Assembly (NCBI GenBank): GCA_003991915.1
Contig: RQTK01000024.1
Span: forward strand, 395,762 to 459,761
Length of the DNA stretch: 64,000 nucleotides
From: Elysia chlorotica
Lineage: Eukaryota > Mollusca > Gastropoda > Plakobranchidae
Direction of reading: 5' to 3'
Below, piece after piece: positions 63,558 to 64,000 of this stretch; positions within the stretch are counted from its first letter, which is position 1, and each line of letters begins with the position of its first letter. Below the pieces are notes generated by a model. The model had not been told where the DNA came from. It made no database searches and was given only the letters and a program-made list of their open reading frames with translations. The translations under genes were made by a program, and so were the position numbers.

Positions 63558-63975
63558 GTAAGGATGTAGCTTGCAAGCTGTTAGAATTATATGTATTTCA
63601 CACCAATGTCCCAATCTGCAAGTAAAATCAGTTGGCCAAACAACTCCATGCTTGCTGTGATATCTTTTATGTATCATCAGAGAATACAAAGTGATTCAAT
63701 TTGTTAAAAAATTACACACATGTGTCATATGATGTATATCTTGTCCATTATCACTATATCAGATACTTCGAGAGACATCCAGGTAAAATATTACATCTAA
63801 TCAGACAAATGCACCATGATGATCTTGAAATAAGTAGACAATGTTGACTAGTGACTAGTGCAAACAATCTTTCAATGTTTAATTCATATTTCATTTCTCT
63901 CTGGCAATGTGTTTTTGTGTTTCCTATATCTTTCAATATATATTAAAGTCTTTTCTTTTGACAACTTTTCAACAG

Positions 63976-64000
63976 TGTGTTGAGCATGGATTTCCCACAA
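63976..64000 (+). CDS. LLGL exon 2, second tandem copy, cut by window end
   Basis: Begins CVEHGFPT after ttcaacag, same as exon 2, and runs off the window. Intron 1 of this unit is 418 bp against 323 bp in the first. Confidence 0.85.

Overview
This window is animal nuclear DNA, most likely from a mollusc (gastropod by general look; inferred from the intron-rich genes, tRNA-derived SINEs, dense microsatellites and many CTAGATCTAG words, not proven). The genes are spread over small phase-0 exons with GT/AG introns. I see no operon, CRISPR array, phage or bacterial feature.

Left third, 0.5-24.7 kb, minus strand: a delta-type protocadherin gene. Exons 1 and 2 (signal peptide and EC1) lie once, at 23.4-24.4 kb. 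Everything downstream, exons 3-8, is present twice in direct tandem: unit B (12,560-23,428) and unit A (about 492-12,559). Both units begin and end in (TC)n tracts. Unit A is complete: EC2 to EC7, membrane helix, PP1-docking motif, a conserved Asp/Ser/Gly-rich cytoplasmic block and the C-terminal exon. Unit B has lost about 1.7 kb that carried most of EC7, the membrane helix and the juxtamembrane cytoplasmic region. It can therefore only supply ectodomain exons or a secreted product. Because the coding exons are symmetrical (phase 0/0), exons 1-2 can join either unit in frame.

Middle, 24.7-61 kb: no recognisable protein-coding exon. It holds very dense microsatellites, several local tandem duplications, one 230-bp assembly gap (34,678-34,907), a decayed LINE with an RNase H domain (about 51,985-52,777), a second LINE-like 3' tail, two related tRNA-derived SINEs, and a few candidate non-coding exons or promoter elements.

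Right end, 62-64 kb, plus strand: the first three coding exons of a lethal giant larvae (LLGL) homologue, a WD40 polarity protein. A tandem second copy begins 1,286 bp later and runs off the window end.

The protocadherin and LLGL duplications show similar intron divergence (roughly 5-7 percent by eye). This fits either real tandem duplications of similar age or two haplotypes placed end to end by the assembler. Deciding between these is the most important check here. The most distinctive candidate biology is the two-cluster protocadherin with one membrane-less cluster, including a compensating length change at a tandem splice acceptor.
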